Of a stretch of 64,000 bases of DNA, positions 37,214 to 45,935 are shown piece by piece. Numbering within the stretch: position 1 is the stretch's first letter; each line of letters opens with the position of its first letter. The notes under the pieces were generated by a model. That model saw nothing but the letters and a program-made list of their open reading frames with translations, made no database searches and was not told the DNA's origin. Both the position numbers and the translations under genes were made by a program. Location: positions 1 through 64,000 of the forward strand of contig NZ_JABKKJ010000015.1 in assembly GCF_013166515.1 (NCBI RefSeq), in the 5' to 3' direction. The DNA is from Xylanibacter caecicola. Lineage in GTDB: Bacteria > Bacteroidota > Bacteroidia > Bacteroidales > Bacteroidaceae.

Positions 37214-37996
37214 TTATTGTTTGTTCTTGTCAAAATAGTATTGTCCTTTATTCTTTGTTCTGCCGCCAAATTCGATGGCGTGTACTGGACAATGGTGATA
37301 ACAGCTAAGACATGTAAGGCACAAACCGTTGTGCCGCCACTCGGGCATAAGCCCCTTTCCGCCTTTTATGTCGCCTACCGGACACACCCCGGCACAGGTT
37401 CCGCATTCAATACATCGTCGTGTGTCCACGCGGAAAGGCTTGTCGGTGATGAGAAAATTGGTGAAGAAACCGCCTATGACCCTGCTGTTGATGCGGGGCC
37501 AACGCCCGATGTCAAGATGTTCAAAACCACTCCTTCTATATAATATATAAGGTGTATATTCCTCCAGCTCCTTTGCCGCCAGCTCTTTCTTCTGCCGTTC
37601 TTTCTCCGGAGTGTCCACGTCCATGAACGGCAGACCCACATACGACTCGGGCATTATCAGCGAGAAAGCACTGTCTATTTTTATGCCTTTCTTTTTCAGA
37701 TCGGCACGCAGAATGTCTATTGTCTCGCCTATATTGTCGCCTGCCGTGCATAAGGCATAGCAGAAATGTCCGTCGGGATTGACGATATTAAGGTCTTCAA
37801 TGAACCTGCGGACAAGCACCGGCGGTCGCCAGCCGTGCACCGGAAAGCAGAAACCGATGCGTTCGTCCTTGTCGAGTGTATATGTATTGTTACCCTTAAT
37901 GGCATCCGCAATGTTCACCATTCTGTCGCCGGTGGCATCGCATATATAGCTTGCCGCCCAGTGTGTATTGCCTGTTCCGGATAAATAAAATATCAT
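37214..37996 (-). CDS. EFR1-type flavodoxin/ferredoxin fusion
   Basis: 260 aa. The N-terminus (MIFYLSGTGNTHWAASYI) is the FMN phosphate-binding loop of a flavodoxin fold; the C-terminus has two 4Fe-4S motifs, CIECGTCAGVCPVG and CLTCLSCYHHCPV. Such proteins move electrons within anaerobes; the partner is unknown. The -7 box ends 4 nt before the ATG, so the mRNA may have no leader. Same strand as the M6 protease but 17 nt upstream of it, so they may share a transcript. Confidence 0.87.
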   Translation of the reverse strand: MIFYLSGTGNTHWAASYICDATGDRMVNIADAIKGNNTYTLDKDERIGFCFPVHGWRPPVLVRRFIEDLNIVNPDGHFCYALCTAGDNIGETIDILRADLKKKGIKIDSAFSLIMPESYVGLPFMDVDTPEKERQKKELAAKELEEYTPYILYRRSGFEHLDIGRWPRINSRVIGGFFTNFLITDKPFRVDTRRCIECGTCAGVCPVGDIKGGKGLMPEWRHNGLCLTCLSCYHHCPVHAIEFGGRTKNKGQYYFDKNKQ

Positions 37997-38000
37997 GTTG

Positions 38001-38031
38001 CAAAAGTAATGCTAATTTTCGGATAATCAAA
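38001..38031 (-). promoter_or_regulatory. promoter of the flavodoxin/ferredoxin gene, probably leaderless
   Basis: On the minus strand TTTTG (38028-38031 region) and TACTTTTG (38001-38008) at 19-nt spacing. Only 4 nt (CAAC) separate the box from the ATG at 37996, which places the transcription start at or next to the start codon. Confidence 0.6.
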
Positions 38032-38167
38032 AAAATATCTCTGTTTCAGTGATAAATGTCAATATTTCAATTATCTTTGTATCAGGATAAGCTTTTTCCG
38101 TCATTTCAGGCAGTTCCGTCCGCGACAGGCAGGTGTTATCCATGTAACCTACATTAATAATCCGGCT

Positions 38168-39697
38168 ATGAAAACAAACGGAAAGTTGCAGCTTTTTCCT
38201 ATTCTCCGCATAACCTTGTTCTTTGCACTTGGCATCATGACAAGCGACCGTTGCATGGAGCTTGCAGCATCTTGGATGTGGATAGCCGCTGCCTTTTGCT
38301 CTCTTTGCATCTCCGTTCTGCTGTTCCGTCATGCCGTGTGGCAGACATTCTTCATCTTCGTATCGAGCTTTTTCGCAGGCGGCAGCATGCTTTCGGTACG
38401 CCTTTTTACACAAGACTGTGGTTTCAATGCGGGCAATACGTGCTACCGCGCTGTGGTTGCAAGCGCTCCTGTTGCGAGAGGAAAGGTGGTGAGATGCGAC
38501 ATTCTTGTTACAAGCATGCCGCGCCCGATAAAGCTGAAGGCAAACATTCTGCGCGATGCCGATGCCTGTTCGCTGCGTGTCGGAGACGGTATCGTGGCAT
38601 CGTCTGTCATCGAGAAACCTCGTAACTATGCCGGTGCGACGTTCGACTATGCCCGCTATTTGGTGCATCACGGATATTCGGGACAGACTTTCATATACAA
38701 GACCGGATGGCAACGGGCGCATGCCGATATCGGGAAACTTTCGTTCATAGACCGTGCACGGCTCATTGCCTTGAAATACAGAGCGCGCCTGCTCCTGCGT
38801 TACAGGCAGCTCGGACTTGACGGTGACGTGCTTGCCGTGGTGTCGGCAATGACACTCGGGGCAAAGGAAGACATGTCCCAAGAGTTGCGCGAGCACTATT
38901 CTGCGGCAGGAGCCTCCCACATCCTTGCCCTTTCAGGTTTGCATATAGGTATAATATATGCCATATTGTCATGCCTGTTCGTATGGCACCGCTTCCGTGC
39001 TTCGGGTCATCTGCTGGTGCTGTCTGCCGTATGGGTGTATGTGTTTGTTACGGGCATGCCGCCGTCGGCAATACGTTCCGCCGTTATGGTTACCATATAT
39101 GCCCTTGCCGTTATATCCTCTCGCGAACGCATGTCGCTCAATGCTCTCTCAGCCGCAGCCCTCATTATGCTTGCCGTCTGCCCGTCGGATCTTTTCGATT
39201 TGGGCTTTCAGATGTCTTTCATGGCAGTCTTTTTTATCCTTGTCTTTTATGGTCGTATATATAATAATGTGCCGGTCGGATGGCGCAGTAATGCCTTTAC
39301 ACGGCGTTTGTGGCAGATGACGGCAGTCTCCGTTGCGGCACAGGCAGGCGTGGCACCGCTTGTGATGCTTTGTTTCGGGCGTATCTCCATATACTTCCTT
39401 CTTGCCAATTTTATTGTCGTTCCTATCGCCACAGTCGTTCTCTACGGTGCCATGTTGCTGTTTGTCGTGCCGTTTGTCCCGGTGGTGCAGCATTTTGCAG
39501 TCGGTGTATTGTCTTTTGTGGTTTCTTTTATGAACACCGCCGTCGAACGCTTGTCGGCACTTCCCGGAGGCGACATATCTGATATAAGCATACAGCCGGT
39601 GCAGGTTTGGATGATATATGCACTTGTCTTTGCTGTTTACGGTTTGTTGCGCATTGTCCGAAAAGTTGTGATTTTCGGCAGACACAGCGGCTGTTGA
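38168..39697 (+). CDS. ComEC/Rec2-family membrane protein
   Basis: 509 aa with about ten hydrophobic helices. The competence-domain motif ASHILALSGLHIGIIYAILS (about 257-276) is the hallmark of ComEC/Rec2, the inner-membrane channel for single-stranded DNA uptake. MPPSAIRSAVMVTIYALAVI follows. The N-terminal OB-like domain is present; the C-terminal metallo-beta-lactamase domain found in Bacillus ComEC is absent, as in many Bacteroidetes. No other competence gene lies near. Function in DNA uptake is inferred. Confidence 0.88.
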   Translation: MKTNGKLQLFPILRITLFFALGIMTSDRCMELAASWMWIAAAFCSLCISVLLFRHAVWQTFFIFVSSFFAGGSMLSVRLFTQDCGFNAGNTCYRAVVASAPVARGKVVRCDILVTSMPRPIKLKANILRDADACSLRVGDGIVASSVIEKPRNYAGATFDYARYLVHHGYSGQTFIYKTGWQRAHADIGKLSFIDRARLIALKYRARLLLRYRQLGLDGDVLAVVSAMTLGAKEDMSQELREHYSAAGASHILALSGLHIGIIYAILSCLFVWHRFRASGHLLVLSAVWVYVFVTGMPPSAIRSAVMVTIYALAVISSRERMSLNALSAAALIMLAVCPSDLFDLGFQMSFMAVFFILVFYGRIYNNVPVGWRSNAFTRRLWQMTAVSVAAQAGVAPLVMLCFGRISIYFLLANFIVVPIATVVLYGAMLLFVVPFVPVVQHFAVGVLSFVVSFMNTAVERLSALPGGDISDISIQPVQVWMIYALVFAVYGLLRIVRKVVIFGRHSGC

Positions 39698-39769
39698 GAA
39701 CCGTTTATACGCCCCGTTAGTGTCGCTTTTTAAAGTCTTGATAATCAGAATGATACCTTTTACGCTCCA

Positions 39770-39848
39770 ATATGCCGTCTTTCAGCTTCTAAAAGGGCAC
39801 CTTTGGGAGTCTGAAAGGTACCCTTTTGGAAGCCGAAAGGTGGCATAT
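39770..39848. repeat. family A-like hairpin, copy 3
   Basis: Arms 39770-39804 (starting ATATGCCGTCTTTCAGCTTC) and 39813-39848 (ending AAGGTGGCATAT) pair over 35 bp with five mismatches, three of which would be G-U in RNA. The units (ATGCC, AAAGGGCACCTTT) resemble those in copies 1, 2 and 4. Confidence 0.6.
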
Positions 39849-39875
39849 CAGAAAACAGGGGATGTCATCCTGACA

Positions 39876-39945
39876 TTTGTCTTCTATCTCCTCTTATCTC
39901 CCCATATCTTCATTTATCTCCTTTTCACCTATCTCGTTGTTCGTA
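39876..39945. repeat. degenerate half of a family B element
   Basis: A pyrimidine-rich run of units such as TATCTCCTCTTATCTCC, TTTATCTCC and CCTATCTC, like the right arm of family B hairpins, without a matching left arm. It follows the family A-like hairpin. Confidence 0.45.
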
Positions 39946-39995
39946 AAATAATGCAAAATATATCTGTTTTGGTGTGATGTTTCACAAAATAGCAG

Positions 39996-40003
39996 TACCT
40001 TTG
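39996..40003 (+). promoter_or_regulatory. -7 box upstream of mazG
   Basis: TACCTTTG matches TAnnTTTG, 44 nt before the mazG ATG. The nearest TTTTG (39967-39971) is 24 nt away, longer than usual. Confidence 0.45.
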
Positions 40004-40047
40004 GAGAATAATAACATATATATACGTTTAATATTGAACAGCTATTT

Positions 40048-40899
40048 ATGCACACAAGACAGGAGAAAATGGAAGCTTTCGGGCGCCTGCTGGATGTTCT
40101 CGATGAGTTGCGTGAGAAGTGTCCGTGGGACAAGAAACAGACGAACGAAAGCCTGAGACCCAATACGATAGAGGAGACTTACGAGCTGTGCGACGCCCTT
40201 TCCCGTAATGATAATATGAATATATGCAAGGAACTTGGCGACGTTTTGCTGCACGTATGCTTCTATGCAAAGATCGGCAGCGAGCAGGAACAGTTTGATA
40301 TGGCGGATGTATGCAACAAACTTACCGACAAGTTGATATTCCGTCATCCACATGTATACCACCCGTCGCAGATAGGTTCTCCAGCCCCTCGTCCACTTCC
40401 ATACGGTGCAGACGGCGCCGGTTCGGACACGCCGGAGGCTAATACGGCGCAGCAGGTGATAGAGAACTGGGAACAGATAAAACTGAAAGAAAAAGACGGA
40501 AACAAGAGCGTGCTGTCCGGAGTGCCCGATGCGCTGCCTTCGTTGATAAAGGCTTACCGAATACAGGATAAGGCACGGAACGTGGGATTTGATTGGGAAG
40601 ACCGCGGCGATGTATGGAACAAGGTGCGTGAAGAACTTGGCGAACTGGAGGCGGAGCTTGCAAAGGGTGACAAGGAACGCTCGCTCGAAGAATTGGGCGA
40701 CTTTATCTTCAGTATCATAAATGCCGGACGGCTTTATAAACTGAACCCTGATACGGCGCTCGAGAAGACCAACCGCAAGTTCATCAGTCGATTCAACTAT
40801 ATTGAGGAGCACAGTATAAAGATGGGCAAACCGCTGAAAGACATGACGCTTGCAGAGATGGATGCCCTTTGGAATGAGGCAAAAGAGAAGGAACACTAA
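40048..40899 (+). CDS. mazG: nucleoside triphosphate pyrophosphohydrolase MazG
   Basis: Hydrolyses NTPs, including faulty ones, to NMP and PPi. Two MazG domains: LREKCPWDKKQTNESLRPNT with EETYELCDAL and ELGDVLLHVCFYA in the first (about 20-80), and VREELGELEAELAKGD with LEELGDFIFSIINAGR in the second (about 195-235), each giving the Mg2+-binding EExxE/ExxD set. 283 aa. First gene of a run with a lipoprotein and rnz. Confidence 0.94.
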   Translation: MHTRQEKMEAFGRLLDVLDELREKCPWDKKQTNESLRPNTIEETYELCDALSRNDNMNICKELGDVLLHVCFYAKIGSEQEQFDMADVCNKLTDKLIFRHPHVYHPSQIGSPAPRPLPYGADGAGSDTPEANTAQQVIENWEQIKLKEKDGNKSVLSGVPDALPSLIKAYRIQDKARNVGFDWEDRGDVWNKVREELGELEAELAKGDKERSLEELGDFIFSIINAGRLYKLNPDTALEKTNRKFISRFNYIEEHSIKMGKPLKDMTLAEMDALWNEAKEKEH

Positions 40900-40911
40900 A
40901 ACCGTAGAACG

Positions 40912-41472
40912 ATGAAAAATGTAAAATGGATGTTGGCATTCCCGGTGTTTGCGCTTTTGGTCGTTGCGTGTAACGACACGAAGAACAAGCCTGCCGGAGG
41001 TCCGGAGTTTGTTACAGAAGCCGTGGAAGTTGAGGATACCACCATTTACGGCAGATGCGGTGAGGGTACAGCCATGCACACGCTCGAACTCATCACCGAC
41101 AAAGGCGACACGCTGACACTGGCTGTCGATACGGAAGACGGCGAGGACGTTGTGCGTGGAGGACTGCTTGTAGGCGACCGCCTTGCCGTGACTGCGTTCA
41201 GAAATGCCGACGGAGACAACGTGGCGTCAAGGGTTCTGAACCTTACAACGTTGCTCGGAACATGGACAAGCATAGACCGGCGCTTTGAACTTCAGGAGGG
41301 AGGAGCTGTGATAAGTAACGTTACAGAACCCCATCCGTATACCGAATGGAGCATACATAACGGCAGACTGGTGATTTCGGCAGATACTTTCGACATCTAT
41401 TCGTTGGGTCCGGATTCACTCTGTCTTGAAAACAACAAGGGCATTTATGCCTATAAGAGGATGATAAAGTAG
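40912..41472 (+). CDS. small lipoprotein with lipocalin-like part
   Basis: 186 aa. The signal peptide ends VVAC (Cys20). Residues about 40-110 form a small all-beta domain (TIYGRCGEGTAMHTLELITD, GLLVGDRLAVTAF), and the C-terminal half (LLGTWTSIDRRFELQEGG to YAYKRMIK) reads like the lipocalin-like domain of Bacteroidetes lipoproteins. Its gene is 12 nt after mazG and 35 nt before rnz. Function unknown. Confidence 0.72.
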   Translation: MKNVKWMLAFPVFALLVVACNDTKNKPAGGPEFVTEAVEVEDTTIYGRCGEGTAMHTLELITDKGDTLTLAVDTEDGEDVVRGGLLVGDRLAVTAFRNADGDNVASRVLNLTTLLGTWTSIDRRFELQEGGAVISNVTEPHPYTEWSIHNGRLVISADTFDIYSLGPDSLCLENNKGIYAYKRMIK

Positions 41473-41507
41473 GTGAGCGTCGTGAAAACAGATTAATTGT
41501 ACAATCC

Positions 41508-42422
41508 ATGCAACCGTTTACAGTCAAGATATTGGGATGCGGAAGTGCGCTGCCTACACAAAAGCACTACGCTTCCTCGCAGGTTGTGGAACTGCGGGGA
41601 AAGACATTTATGATAGACTGTGGTGAGGGTACGCAGGTGCAGTTGCGTCGTGCTCATGTACATTTCAACAAGATTGCCGCCGTGTTCATATCACATCTGC
41701 ATGGCGATCATTGCTTCGGTCTGTTGGGAATGATTTCCACTCTCGGCATGCTTGGGCGCACGGCTCCGTTGCATGTATATGCTCCGGCAGAGTATGAGCT
41801 GCTTTTCACCATGCAACTTGACATGTTCTGTAACCGTATGGACTATAATGTGGTGTTTCACGGAGTTGATACGACCGTGTCGGATACCATATACGACGAC
41901 CGCAGTCTTACGGTGACGACCGTTCCTCTTAATCACAGGACAAACTGTTGCGGCTTTGTTTTCCGTGAGAAACCGTCGCTTCCGCACATCCGCAGGGATA
42001 TGACCGACTTCTACGGCATACCGCAATGCTATCTCAACAACATCAAAAACGGTGCAGACTGGACGTTGCCGGACGGCACGGTTGTTCCAAACATCCGTCT
42101 TACGGCTCCTGCCGACAAGCCGCGTGCGTATGCCTATTGCTCGGATACAAAGTATATTCCGACGCTGCACGAGCACTTGAAAGGCGTCGATATGCTGTAT
42201 CATGAAGCCACATACTGCGAGGAAGATATCAAACGCGCAGCGCTTTATTATCACAGTACGGCGCGTCAGGCGGCACAGGTGGCTAAAGACGCCGGTGCTG
42301 GCAAACTGATATTGGGGCACTTCTCTGCACGTTACAACAACGAGGAGGTGCTTCTTAAAGAAGCCTGTGATGTTTTTCCAAATACTTTTCTGGCATCGGA
42401 GATGAAATTTTTTGACGTTTAG
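41508..42422 (+). CDS. rnz: ribonuclease Z
   Basis: Endonuclease that trims 3' ends of tRNA precursors. Metallo-beta-lactamase fold: ILGCGSALPT at the start, FISHLHGDHCFGLLGMIS (HxHxDH zinc motif, about 63-80), LNHRTNCCGF, YCSDTKYIP, YHEATY and LILGHFSARYNN (final His ligands). 304 aa, the short bacterial form. Last gene of the mazG run. Confidence 0.95.
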   Translation: MQPFTVKILGCGSALPTQKHYASSQVVELRGKTFMIDCGEGTQVQLRRAHVHFNKIAAVFISHLHGDHCFGLLGMISTLGMLGRTAPLHVYAPAEYELLFTMQLDMFCNRMDYNVVFHGVDTTVSDTIYDDRSLTVTTVPLNHRTNCCGFVFREKPSLPHIRRDMTDFYGIPQCYLNNIKNGADWTLPDGTVVPNIRLTAPADKPRAYAYCSDTKYIPTLHEHLKGVDMLYHEATYCEEDIKRAALYYHSTARQAAQVAKDAGAGKLILGHFSARYNNEEVLLKEACDVFPNTFLASEMKFFDV

Positions 42423-42507
42423 AAATGCTCATTTCCGGTGTTTTGCCATGCGGGAATGATATTTGCCGGCATTCGGAACCGCTGAAAAGCAAAAAAGACT
42501 TCTTAAA

Positions 42508-42539
42508 TTTTGTGGGGTCATGACAATTTATTATCTTTG
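42508..42539 (+). promoter_or_regulatory. promoter of the envelope/sigma-factor operon
   Basis: TTTTG (42508-42512) and TATCTTTG (42532-42539) at 19-nt spacing, 20 nt before the first ATG at 42560. It should drive the five genes to 45824. Confidence 0.75.
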
Positions 42540-42559
42540 CCAAAGGAAAACTATATGCG

Positions 42560-42868
42560 ATGACAAAGAGATTATTTGCTATAATATTTGCAGTTGCTTT
42601 GATGGGGATATGTCCCCTTGCAGGCAATGCCGGTACTGCGGTTGAGATAATCGACAACGATTATCAGAATATAGTCATATCCGTAAAGGGTTCCACACTT
42701 CACGTTGTGGGGGCCAACGGACAGGTTCTGCATATATATAATGTGGCAGGTGTCAGGGTGATGACAATAAAAGTTGATGGGGCAGACCGCCGTTACGAGT
42801 TGAATTTTCCCAAAGGCTGTTATATTGTCAAGGTAGGAAATACGGCACGGAAGATATCTGTAAAATAG
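42560..42868 (+). CDS. minimal secreted protein with T9SS-like C-terminal domain
   Basis: 102 aa. A signal peptide (about 1-25, up to GNAG) is followed by about 75 residues only: LHVVGANGQVLHIYNVAGVR, VDGADRRYELNFPKG and CYIVKVGNTARKISVK. This is the pattern of the C-terminal sorting domain of T9SS cargo (strands ending G-x-Y-I-V-K-V...K-I-x-V-K) with no passenger domain. It is the first gene of an operon with an L,D-transpeptidase and a sigma factor. Role unknown; a secreted stub or a T9SS decoy are both possible. Confidence 0.7.
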   Translation: MTKRLFAIIFAVALMGICPLAGNAGTAVEIIDNDYQNIVISVKGSTLHVVGANGQVLHIYNVAGVRVMTIKVDGADRRYELNFPKGCYIVKVGNTARKISVK

Positions 42869-42883
42869 TTTTCTCTCTGTATT

Positions 42884-44404
42884 TTGTCAAGGTTTGCATA
42901 TTTTCTTATTTTCTTGTCGGCATGCTTTTCGTCGTGCAAAATTGGTGATGACAACCCGAACAAGGACATAACCGTTGAGGCTTTTTCCGGCTTTAAGGAC
43001 AATCGTTTATTTATAGACAGCGACAGTATCAGGGCATATATTGCCGACATGATGCGTGCCGACGGTCAGTCGTTGCCGTCTGACAGGTTCGTGCGCAAGT
43101 ATTATGGGGGCGACAAGCCTTTTATGTGGATAAGTTACGGCGGCATTACGGCGAGTGCCGACACTCTTCTTGAATATCTTGCCGATGTGGATAAAAGCGG
43201 TATAAACCCGCGTCTTTTCCGTGCGGAACAGATTGTCGCCGACCTTGAGACCGTAAGAACACTCGACGTTGACGGCGTGTCGCGACCGATAAACCGTATA
43301 CTTGCACGGCTTGAATATAATCTTACGCGCTCGTATCTGCGGTATGTATCATGCCAGCACTTCGGCTTTCTTAATCCCAACATGCTGTATAACAGGCTTG
43401 ACACACTGTCAAACGACTCTGCCGGATTGAAATGGAAGAGGCTCTGCGACTTGCGTGTGAAGCGTCCGGACAGCGCTTTTTGTGCAAGGTCGCTTGCTTG
43501 TATCGATACGGACAGTATGGGAATTTATATCTCGGGACTTCTTCCCAAGGGTGAACTCTACGGCATGCTTGTAAATCATCTCAACGACGGCAGTCTGACA
43601 ACAGCCGAACGTATGAAGACATTGTGCAACATAGAGCGTTGCCGGTGGCGGCTTGCCGTCATGCCGGATGACACACGTAAGCATGTGTCGGTGAACATTC
43701 CGTCATATAGCCTGCGTGCGGTCGACGGCGACAGTGTGCTCTCAATGCGTGTTTGCTGCGGTGCAAAGAAGACAAAGACGCCGCTGCTTTCAAGTTCGTT
43801 GATGCGTATGGATGTCAATCCGCAGTGGATTGTGCCCAAGAGTATAGCTGTGGGATACGTGGGAAGAACCGGATATATGTACTCGCAGGGAATGTTTGTA
43901 TATGACAAGAAACTCGGAAAACTGCCGCCGGAGGAGGCTTCCTATTCAAAGATAACCCAAGGAGAGCAATATATTGTGCAGGAGGGAGGACCTAAAAACT
44001 CGCTCGGACGTATAATATTCCGCTTTGAAAACAACTTTTCCGTGTTTCTTCATGACACGTCGGCACCATGGCTTTTCAAGTCGGCGATGCGTGCCGTAAG
44101 TCATGGATGTGTGCGTGTGGAGCGTCCTTACGACCTTGCCGTGTTCATGCTTTCAGACAAGAACAGTTCTTTGGCAGAAAGAATAAAGTATACGATGAGC
44201 CTTGATCCTGATGACAAGTCAGGCGGAAAGCCTGTGATTGACAGGAAGAAAAAGATAAACAATGTCAGGATAGACCCGCAGATACCGCTGTTCATAACCT
44301 ATTATACCGTGTATTACGGCAGTGGCGGAAGGCTTGTTTCCTATGAAGATATTTATGGTTTTGACGATGTGACGGCAGAGCAGCTTCGTCCTTATATCAG
44401 GTAG
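42884..44404 (+). CDS. L,D-transpeptidase lipoprotein (YcbB/YkuD type), TTG start
   Basis: 506 aa. Forms 3-3 peptidoglycan cross-links or attaches proteins to the wall. Lipoprotein signal FLIFLSACFSSC (Cys14 or Cys18), an N-terminal scaffold domain as in YcbB, then the YkuD catalytic domain with FLHDTSAPWLF and SHGCVRVERP (His, then catalytic Cys). No ATG precedes the signal sequence: the only usable codon is TTG at 42884, five codons after and in frame with the TAG of the preceding gene. Read-through from that gene is an alternative. The sigma gene follows 4 nt after its stop. Confidence 0.87.
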   Translation: MSRFAYFLIFLSACFSSCKIGDDNPNKDITVEAFSGFKDNRLFIDSDSIRAYIADMMRADGQSLPSDRFVRKYYGGDKPFMWISYGGITASADTLLEYLADVDKSGINPRLFRAEQIVADLETVRTLDVDGVSRPINRILARLEYNLTRSYLRYVSCQHFGFLNPNMLYNRLDTLSNDSAGLKWKRLCDLRVKRPDSAFCARSLACIDTDSMGIYISGLLPKGELYGMLVNHLNDGSLTTAERMKTLCNIERCRWRLAVMPDDTRKHVSVNIPSYSLRAVDGDSVLSMRVCCGAKKTKTPLLSSSLMRMDVNPQWIVPKSIAVGYVGRTGYMYSQGMFVYDKKLGKLPPEEASYSKITQGEQYIVQEGGPKNSLGRIIFRFENNFSVFLHDTSAPWLFKSAMRAVSHGCVRVERPYDLAVFMLSDKNSSLAERIKYTMSLDPDDKSGGKPVIDRKKKINNVRIDPQIPLFITYYTVYYGSGGRLVSYEDIYGFDDVTAEQLRPYIR

Positions 44405-44408
44405 TGAC

Positions 44409-44963
44409 ATGGAAGAAAACAAAGACAGCATTATTGTCGGACTGCTTTCGGACAAGAAAAACTACCGCCGTGCTTTTGATATGATAGTCAGGGAGTATGG
44501 CGAAAGCCTGTATTGGAAGATACGGCACTTTGTGTTGTATCATGAAGACGCCGACGATGTGCTTCAGAACACTTTTATGAAAGCATGGAAAAACCTTGAC
44601 AGCTTTCATGGCAAGTCAAAACTTTCGACTTGGCTTTTCAGCATAGCGATAAACGAATCTCTTAACCATGTGGGTAAGAAGAAGCGTGAGGAAGAAGCCA
44701 TGAGCGGTGTTTCTGTTGCCGAAAAGCTCGTTGCCGATGATTATTTTGACGGCGACAAAGCACAGGCACTGCTGTATGAAGCCGTGTCGCTGTTGCCTGA
44801 TGTGCAGCGGACGGTGTTCAACCTGCGCTATTTCGACGAGATGAAATACAGTGAGATGAGCCGCATGCTTTCCACTTCGGAAGGCGCTCTTAAAGCGTCA
44901 TATCACATTGCTGTGAAGAAAATACACGACTATCTTGCGGAAAAAGGCGATTTTGCAGTATAG
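44409..44963 (+). CDS. ECF sigma factor (sigma-E type)
   Basis: 184 aa with sigma region 2 (YHEDADDVLQNTFMKAWKNL, about 48-67; LSTWLFSIAINESLNH) and region 4 (LLPDVQRTVFNLRYFDEMKY, EGALKASYHIAVKKIHDYL). Binds core RNA polymerase and reads a special promoter class. Immediately followed by a small membrane protein that is probably its anti-sigma factor. The L,D-transpeptidase upstream suggests an envelope-stress response. Confidence 0.94.
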   Translation: MEENKDSIIVGLLSDKKNYRRAFDMIVREYGESLYWKIRHFVLYHEDADDVLQNTFMKAWKNLDSFHGKSKLSTWLFSIAINESLNHVGKKKREEEAMSGVSVAEKLVADDYFDGDKAQALLYEAVSLLPDVQRTVFNLRYFDEMKYSEMSRMLSTSEGALKASYHIAVKKIHDYLAEKGDFAV

Positions 44964-45015
44964 AAGGATTAAACCTTTTATGGTTTATAATGTCATAGAT
45001 ACAAAGAAAACGACA

Positions 45016-45378
45016 ATGAAAGAAGAAGAACTGTTAAGGCAGGCTGTGGGTGATAAACAGCCTTTCAAGGTGCCCGAAGGATATTTTGACAGCCTTTCCG
45101 GGCGTATTACGGAGGCTCTTCCTGCGTGCGAGGTGCGCCTGACGTCAGGCACTGCAAACAGGAAAAGACGTCTGCGCCTGCTTGCCGCAGCCGCATGTAT
45201 GTGCGGTGTTCTGTGCGTAGGCTCGGCATATTACATGTCTCGTGATGCCGGTGCAGTGGCGGATGCCACGAACGTTAAGTCACAATATATGTATAATGAA
45301 GACACATATATTGAAGAAGTGGCAGACTACGCCATGCTGGATAATCAGGATCTGTATTCTTATCTGTCGGGTGAATAA
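45016..45378 (+). CDS. probable anti-sigma factor, single membrane helix
   Basis: 120 aa. The cytosolic N-terminus has KQPFKVPEGYFDSLSGRITE (about 14-34), a form common in Bacteroidetes proteins next to ECF sigma genes, then one membrane helix (about 54-73, LRLLAAAACMCGVLCVGSAY) and an acidic periplasmic tail. No zinc-finger HxxxCxxC. I start at 45016 (MKEEELLRQA); the longer frame would overlap the sigma gene. Role inferred from position. Confidence 0.72.
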   Translation: MKEEELLRQAVGDKQPFKVPEGYFDSLSGRITEALPACEVRLTSGTANRKRRLRLLAAAACMCGVLCVGSAYYMSRDAGAVADATNVKSQYMYNEDTYIEEVADYAMLDNQDLYSYLSGE

Positions 45379-45389
45379 ATACTGTTATT

Positions 45390-45824
45390 ATGAAAAAGAT
45401 TACATTTATATTGGTTTTGATGATTTGTGCGGTATGCGTAAATGCAAGGAACGGCAATTTCAATCCGCAGCAGTTCCATGCCGAGTTGCAGAAATTCATC
45501 ACCAAAGAGGCAAGGCTTACGCCTAAAGAGGCTGCCAGGTTCTTTCCTTTATATACCGAACTGCACAAAAAGAAACGTGCACTTTTCGATAAGATGAAGA
45601 CTTACAGGCATTCAAAGCCGGCTACGGACGAAGAATGCAAGAGAGTGATACAAAAGACCGACGAGCTTGACCTGCAGATAAAGGAGCTTGAGCGCCAGTA
45701 TCACAATAAGTTTATGAAGATACTTCCGGCAGGAAAGGTGTATGATGTGTTGAAGGCAGAGCACCGTTTCCACCATCAGGCACTGAAGAAAGCAGGGAAC
45801 AGACCCGGTAAAAAGAGGAGATAA
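45390..45824 (+). CDS. small periplasmic helical protein (Spy/CpxP-like)
   Basis: 144 aa with a signal peptide (1-20, CVNARN). The mature protein is helical and very basic, with LTPKEAARFFPLYTELHKKK reminiscent of the LTPEE...F.P.. pattern in Spy/CpxP-like chaperones, and a Lys/Arg tail (GNRPGKKRR). Last gene of the sigma operon, where such proteins often serve as stress sensors or chaperones. Homology to Spy is a suggestion only. Confidence 0.68.
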   Translation: MKKITFILVLMICAVCVNARNGNFNPQQFHAELQKFITKEARLTPKEAARFFPLYTELHKKKRALFDKMKTYRHSKPATDEECKRVIQKTDELDLQIKELERQYHNKFMKILPAGKVYDVLKAEHRFHHQALKKAGNRPGKKRR

Positions 45825-45830
45825 AAAGAC

Positions 45831-45865
45831 GCTCCTGCCCGGCGTATCACTACGCAGGCAGGAGC
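45831..45865. terminator. bidirectional hairpin between two sigma-factor operons
   Basis: GCTCCTGCC (45831-45839) pairs with GGCAGGAGC (45857-45865), with an inner GCGTA/TACGC stem. It lies 7 nt beyond the stop of the left operon and serves the convergent sigma gene too. Confidence 0.75.
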
Positions 45866-45935
45866 TTATACCTTAAAAACCTATTGAATGATTAACCTTA
45901 ATGTAATTTACCAAATATAATTAACCTTAATTTGT

